Below are positions 5,573-8,487 of a stretch of 8,487 bases of DNA, piece after piece (the stretch's first letter is position 1; the number at the start of each line of letters is the position of its first letter). The DNA is from Betaproteobacteria bacterium (GTDB lineage: Bacteria; Pseudomonadota; Gammaproteobacteria; Burkholderiales; UBA9220). The translations under genes were made by a program, and so were the position numbers. Location of the stretch: assembly GCA_003519965.1 (NCBI GenBank), contig DOVS01000232.1, forward strand, positions 1-8,487, given 5' to 3'. Under the pieces are notes generated by a model that searched no databases, had not been told where the DNA came from, and saw nothing but the letters and a program-made list of their open reading frames with translations.

Positions 5573-6064
5573 TTATATTTTTGCCCTTAATGTTAGGATT
5601 TGAGTGAGGACTCTGATATAGCTTGTAGCCACCCCATTGCGAGCGTATTTCATTCCTTTTGGCGGCGTTTCTATGTTGCCAAGGTTATCTTTTCGATCTC
5701 TCGTTATCTGCGCTCGACCAATCTCAGGTTTATGTAACACTTGAAGACTGAATTCATACTTACCATTGTTTAGGGCTTTTAATACCGAGGGATCAGACTC
5801 TCTCGCAATTATTTCAACAGACCCTCTCGTGTTATATGGGCATGACTTATAGGCATGCGTCTCATTTGGTTTCAACTTAAAGAATGATGAAACGCTAATT
5901 ACCTTATTAAGTCTTCTTTGCTCATATAAACGAACAAAAGACATCTGAGCATTACAGTCTTCGGTTATACAAACATATTCCCCTTTGTAACCATTCTCGC
6001 AATTCTTGGCAGTTATTTCACGTAAGGTTTTTCTGTCTCTTACTTTGCTAACTTTTACGCCCAA
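5573..6064 (-). CDS. N-terminal half of the split gene; zinc-ribbon-like protein
   Basis: As it stands this half encodes 163 residues. The start is a TTG at 6064: an in-frame TGA lies just upstream, and no ATG or GTG occurs in frame before M41. A purine-rich AGAGAAGAGA lies about 8-17 bases upstream. Residues 30-37 read YVCITEDC, then FFKLKPNETHAYKSCPYN at 61-78. This CxxxxC ... FFxLxPxxxHxxxxCxYN layout is what one sees in small zinc-ribbon heads of poorly characterised bacterial proteins, with C32, C37, H70 and C75 as likely metal ligands. The part after residue 80 is basic and has no motif I know. The end, LTQILTLRAKI, runs straight into the stop and on into the downstream open frame. Confidence 0.55.
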   Translation of the reverse strand: MGVKVSKVRDRKTLREITAKNCENGYKGEYVCITEDCNAQMSFVRLYEQRRLNKVISVSSFFKLKPNETHAYKSCPYNTRGSVEIIARESDPSVLKALNNGKYEFSLQVLHKPEIGRAQITRDRKDNLGNIETPPKGMKYARNGVATSYIRVLTQILTLRAKI

Positions 6065-6123
6065 AGTTCATCTCTTCTCTGTATTTAGCCTTACATATGA
6101 ACAAATACTCTGCGGGTCGTTTA

Positions 6124-7374
6124 TTATCGACTCCCCGCCGTATTTTGCAAGCGCGCGAGGCGTTGCGGCGCCGGCGGATGCGAATCGTAAACGGCGGAAT
6201 ACATCCGGTCCGGGGTGAGGGTGGCGGCGTTGTCGCGGTAAAGCTTGAGCAAGGCGCTGCGCAACGCGCCGGCGTCGGCGTTGCGGGCGGCGAAGCGGTC
6301 GGCTTCGAATTCGTGCTTGCGGGAGTAGAGACTGAATAACGGCTCGAAGGGAAACAGAAACACCGGAATCACCAGGAAAAATAAGACCAGCGCGACTGCA
6401 TCGCTGGGCGCGCCCGCATGGAGTCCGAGATAAAACCAGGGTTGCGCGCTCAATACGCCCAGCAGCCAAAGGAAGAGAAAACTCAGGGCGAACAGTAGTC
6501 CAAGCCGCTGATAAATATGGCCGTGTTTATAATGACCCAATTCATGGGCCAGTACGGCTTCGATCTCCTCGGGCTCCAGTTGCTTCAGCAGGTTGTCGAA
6601 GAAGACGATGCGCCGGCTTTTACCGAAACCCGTAAAATAGGCGTTGCCGTGGCTGCTGCGCCTGGAGCCGTCCATTACGTACAATCCTTGCGCCTGAAAC
6701 CGGCATTTTTTCAGCAAGCGGTCGATGCGCGCCTGTAACGGTTCGTTTTTCAACGGCTCGAATTTGTTGAAAAACGGCGCGATAAACGTCGGGTAAATCG
6801 CCAGCACCAGCAGGTTGAACCCCATCCATAACAACCAGGTGTAAAACCACCACGCCGCGCCCATTCGCGCCATGAACCAAAGCACGGCGATAATCAGGGG
6901 AATGCCGAACAATGCGCCGAGCAGCGTTTGTTTCGCCAAGTCGGCGATGAAGAGGGGCAGCGTCATTTTGTTGAAACCGAAACGAGCTTCAATGACGAAG
7001 GTGCGGTACAGGGCGAGCGGAACTTCCAGCGCCCCAAGCAGGGCCGTCACGCTAACGATGAACGCGGTGCCGCCGAGCAACGGGACGCCGAGCGCGCCAT
7101 GCCAGAATGCGGCGAGAAAGCGAATGCCGCCGCCCCATGTCAAGGCCAGCAGCACGATTGCCTCCATCGCGGACTGCGCCAGCCCCAGCCGGGTTTTCGC
7201 CACGGTGTAATCGGCGGCTTTTTGGTGCGCGTCCAGCCGCACTTTGCCGCTGAACGCGGCGGGCACCGCCGCGCGGTGGGCGCGGACATGACGAAGCTGG
7301 CGCGCGGCCAACCAGGCTTTTAACAACACGCTGATCGCCAGGGCGGCGATGAAAACCAAAGTGAATGGGTGCAT
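6124..7374 (-). CDS. M48 family membrane metalloprotease (Ste24/CAAX protease type)
   Basis: This is a 416-residue integral membrane zinc protease of the Ste24p branch (M48A). The zinc motif HELGH is at residues 277-281. The third zinc ligand is the first Glu of EFEAD (E355), and the conserved DSHPP is near residues 397-401. Hydrophobic membrane segments lie at about 6-20, 68-85, 103-120, 145-167, 175-200, 293-309 and 325-343. The loop YVMDGSRRSSHGNAYFTGFG (residues 232-251) is typical of the family. Bacterial members have no known CAAX substrates and probably take part in membrane protein turnover. The frame extends upstream to 7539, but that part overlaps orn on the other strand; I chose ATG 7374, where homology begins (MHPFTLVF). 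No clear ribosome binding site is seen. The C-terminus is intact up to the AT-rich island. It is divergent from orn, with 67 bases between. Confidence 0.93.
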   Translation of the reverse strand: MHPFTLVFIAALAISVLLKAWLAARQLRHVRAHRAAVPAAFSGKVRLDAHQKAADYTVAKTRLGLAQSAMEAIVLLALTWGGGIRFLAAFWHGALGVPLLGGTAFIVSVTALLGALEVPLALYRTFVIEARFGFNKMTLPLFIADLAKQTLLGALFGIPLIIAVLWFMARMGAAWWFYTWLLWMGFNLLVLAIYPTFIAPFFNKFEPLKNEPLQARIDRLLKKCRFQAQGLYVMDGSRRSSHGNAYFTGFGKSRRIVFFDNLLKQLEPEEIEAVLAHELGHYKHGHIYQRLGLLFALSFLFLWLLGVLSAQPWFYLGLHAGAPSDAVALVLFFLVIPVFLFPFEPLFSLYSRKHEFEADRFAARNADAGALRSALLKLYRDNAATLTPDRMYSAVYDSHPPAPQRLARLQNTAGSR

Positions 7375-7441
7375 ATAGGGAATGACGAGTAGACAAGGAC
7401 TGTGACAAAATAGCCGAATAAACAGACCGACGTGGAGCATT

Positions 7442-7987
7442 ATGGCACAAGACAACAACCGGCTCATCTGGATCGACATGGAAATGACGGGGCTCGATCC
7501 GAATGGCGACCGTATTATCGAGGTGGCGATGGTGCTCACCGACGCCCATCTGGAGATTGTAACGGAGTCCCCCGTGCTGGTGGTTCATCAGCCGGATGCG
7601 GTGCTGGACGGAATGGATAAATGGAACAAATCGGTCCATGGAAAATCGGGATTGATCGATAAGATCAAGGCGTCCACGCTGCACGAGACGGATGTGGAGG
7701 CGCAAATGCTCTCCTTTCTGCGCCAGCATATCCGGGCCAAGGCGTCCCCTATGTGCGGCAATTCCATTTGTCAGGATCGTCGCTTTCTGGCGAATCACAT
7801 GCCCAAGCTGGAGGACTATTTTCACTACCGCAATCTCGATGTGAGCAGCATCAAGGAATTAGTGCAGCGCTGGAAGCCGGAAATCGCCGCCGGATTCACC
7901 AAACAAAATAAACACGAAGCGCTGGCCGACATTCACGAGTCGATCGACGAATTGAAGTACTACCGCGAGCATTTTATCCGCTTATAG
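7442..7987 (+). CDS. orn: Oligoribonuclease
   Basis: Orn is a 3'-to-5' exoribonuclease of the DEDDh class that degrades di- and short oligoribonucleotides, including pGpG from cyclic-di-GMP breakdown, in the cytoplasm. All five catalytic residues are visible in the 181-residue product: D12 and E14 (IDMEMTGL), D112 (CQDRRFL), H158 and D163 ([18 protein letters not shown]). The length matches the family. GTGGAG at 7432-7437 is the ribosome binding site, with a short 4-base gap to the ATG. No convincing promoter hexamers were found in the 67-base gap to the protease gene. It is followed after 70 bases by the glucan phosphorylase gene on the same strand. Confidence 0.97.
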   Translation: MAQDNNRLIWIDMEMTGLDPNGDRIIEVAMVLTDAHLEIVTESPVLVVHQPDAVLDGMDKWNKSVHGKSGLIDKIKASTLHETDVEAQMLSFLRQHIRAKASPMCGNSICQDRRFLANHMPKLEDYFHYRNLDVSSIKELVQRWKPEIAAGFTKQNKHEALADIHESIDELKYYREHFIRL

Positions 7988-8057
7988 TCCGACGCGTATC
8001 GCACCGTCTTCCCGCTGGGGTTGCGGAGTGTAACGTTCGCTGAACGAAGGGGTACAG

Positions 8058-8487
8058 ATGAAGCACAGCACCAAATTCGCCATCGAAGTGAATCCAAAAA
8101 TTCCCCGCAAGCTGGTGCGTCTGGAGGAATTGGCCAATAACCTCTGGTATAGCTGGGACAAGCCCACCCGGACGCTGTTCGCCCGTCTCCACCCCGGTTT
8201 GTGGGGCGCGGTGGGATACAATCCGAAGGTGTTTCTGCGGCGGGTGGACGAGCAGCACTTGGTGGACGCCATCGACGATCAAGTGTTTCTGGCGACGTAT
8301 AACCGGGTGCTTTCCGCCTACGATACGTACCATAACGAACCGACCCGCCATTCGGTTTCGGAACATCTCAAACAAAGCGACTTGGTGGCGTATTTTTGCG
8401 CCGAATTCGGTTTTCACGAAAGCTTTCCGGTGTATTCCGGGGGCTTGGGTATTCTCGCCGGCGACCATTGCAAGGCGGCGAGCGATA
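8058..8487 (+). CDS. glgP: Alpha-glucan phosphorylase, GT35 family (partial, N-terminal 143 residues)
   Basis: Glucan phosphorylases release glucose-1-phosphate from glycogen or maltodextrins using phosphate and a PLP cofactor. The visible N-terminus starts with a DUF3417-type region (IPRKLVRLEELANNLWYSW, then HPGLWGAVGYNPKVFL). It continues into the start of the phosphorylase fold, AYFCAEFGFHESFPVYSGGL, GILAGDHCKAASD. This is the branch of non-classical bacterial and archaeal phosphorylases rather than the E. coli GlgP/MalP branch. The PLP lysine and active site lie beyond the right window edge. AAGGGG at 8047-8052 gives a strong ribosome binding site five bases before the ATG. A small hairpin CGTTC-GCT-GAACG (8034-8046) lies directly upstream of it. 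Carbon-storage metabolism is the likely role. Confidence 0.92.
   Translation, partial: MKHSTKFAIEVNPKIPRKLVRLEELANNLWYSWDKPTRTLFARLHPGLWGAVGYNPKVFLRRVDEQHLVDAIDDQVFLATYNRVLSAYDTYHNEPTRHSVSEHLKQSDLVAYFCAEFGFHESFPVYSGGLGILAGDHCKAASD

Larger units (their letters stand above)
5105..6064 (-). pseudogene. AT-rich gene of unknown function, split by one in-frame TAA
   Basis: Two minus-strand reading frames, 6064-5573 and 5482-5105, are in the same frame and separated by a single TAA at 5573-5575. The 30 codons between that stop and the next ATG (5482) are open and read DNEELASIITLNYRGKKINW and onward, with composition like both neighbours. No ribosome binding site precedes the ATG at 5482. The simplest reading is one protein of about 319 residues whose codon 164 became TAA (one step from GAA, AAA or CAA). 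The N-terminal half has a zinc-ribbon-like set of residues (C32-x4-C37, H70-x4-C75). The C-terminal half alternates hydrophobic and charged residues, as in a beta barrel such as an OB fold, which is a guess. I do not recognise a named family. GC content is roughly 30-40 percent in hand-counted lines, against more than 50-70 percent in flanking genes, which suggests horizontal acquisition. A sequencing error could also produce the stop. Confidence 0.6.

Noticed and set aside
5573..5575. TAA as a reassigned sense codon
   Set aside because: Neighbouring intact genes (the nucleotide-binding protein, rsgA, the protease, the dehydratase) all use TAA as a true stop.
7375..7539. N-terminal extension of the M48 protease by 55 residues
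   Set aside because: It overlaps orn on the other strand, has no family-like sequence, and the typical N-terminus begins at the ATG at 7374.

Overview
This looks like a chromosomal segment from a GC-rich proteobacterium, most likely a gammaproteobacterium. The evidence is the set of genes present: orn, an M48 protease, a pterin dehydratase with a CxxC-containing N-terminus, rsgA, and a glucan phosphorylase with a DUF3417-type N-terminus. Codon use is strongly GC-rich everywhere except one AT-rich island. The genus cannot be fixed from the window; a methanotroph-like gammaproteobacterium would fit but is not demonstrated.

Layout. On the left (1-1910), a partial aminoglycoside-phosphotransferase-like kinase runs off the left edge on the minus strand. 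It is divergent from a small cupin gene, which is frameshifted, followed by a stand-alone cyclic-nucleotide-binding protein on the plus strand. The middle (1899-5044) holds rsgA (minus), a KamA-type radical SAM enzyme (plus), and then a minus-strand pair of a small c-type cytochrome and pterin-4a-carbinolamine dehydratase. On the right (5105-8487) there is an AT-rich gene of unknown function (minus), a Ste24-type M48 membrane protease (minus), oligoribonuclease orn (plus, divergent from the protease), and the 5' part of an alpha-glucan phosphorylase gene (plus).

From general knowledge of proteobacterial genomes, orn, the M48 protease, the pterin dehydratase and rsgA often sit together as a housekeeping block. 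Here that block seems to have been opened in two places: by the KamA-like gene between rsgA and the dehydratase, and by the AT-rich gene between the protease and the cytochrome.

The two most notable observations concern broken genes. The AT-rich island carries two adjacent minus-strand reading frames that are in the same frame and separated only by one TAA codon. The 30 codons after that stop remain open and look coding, so they appear to be one protein of about 319 residues (a zinc-ribbon-like N-terminus and a beta-rich C-terminus) split by a nonsense codon. The cupin gene has changed frame exactly where its first metal-binding motif (HxH) should be. Apart from these, most of the window is ordinary housekeeping sequence, and I see no clearly new multi-gene system. 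No tRNA, rRNA, CRISPR array or insertion sequence was seen. No stretch longer than 300 bases lacks a gene.
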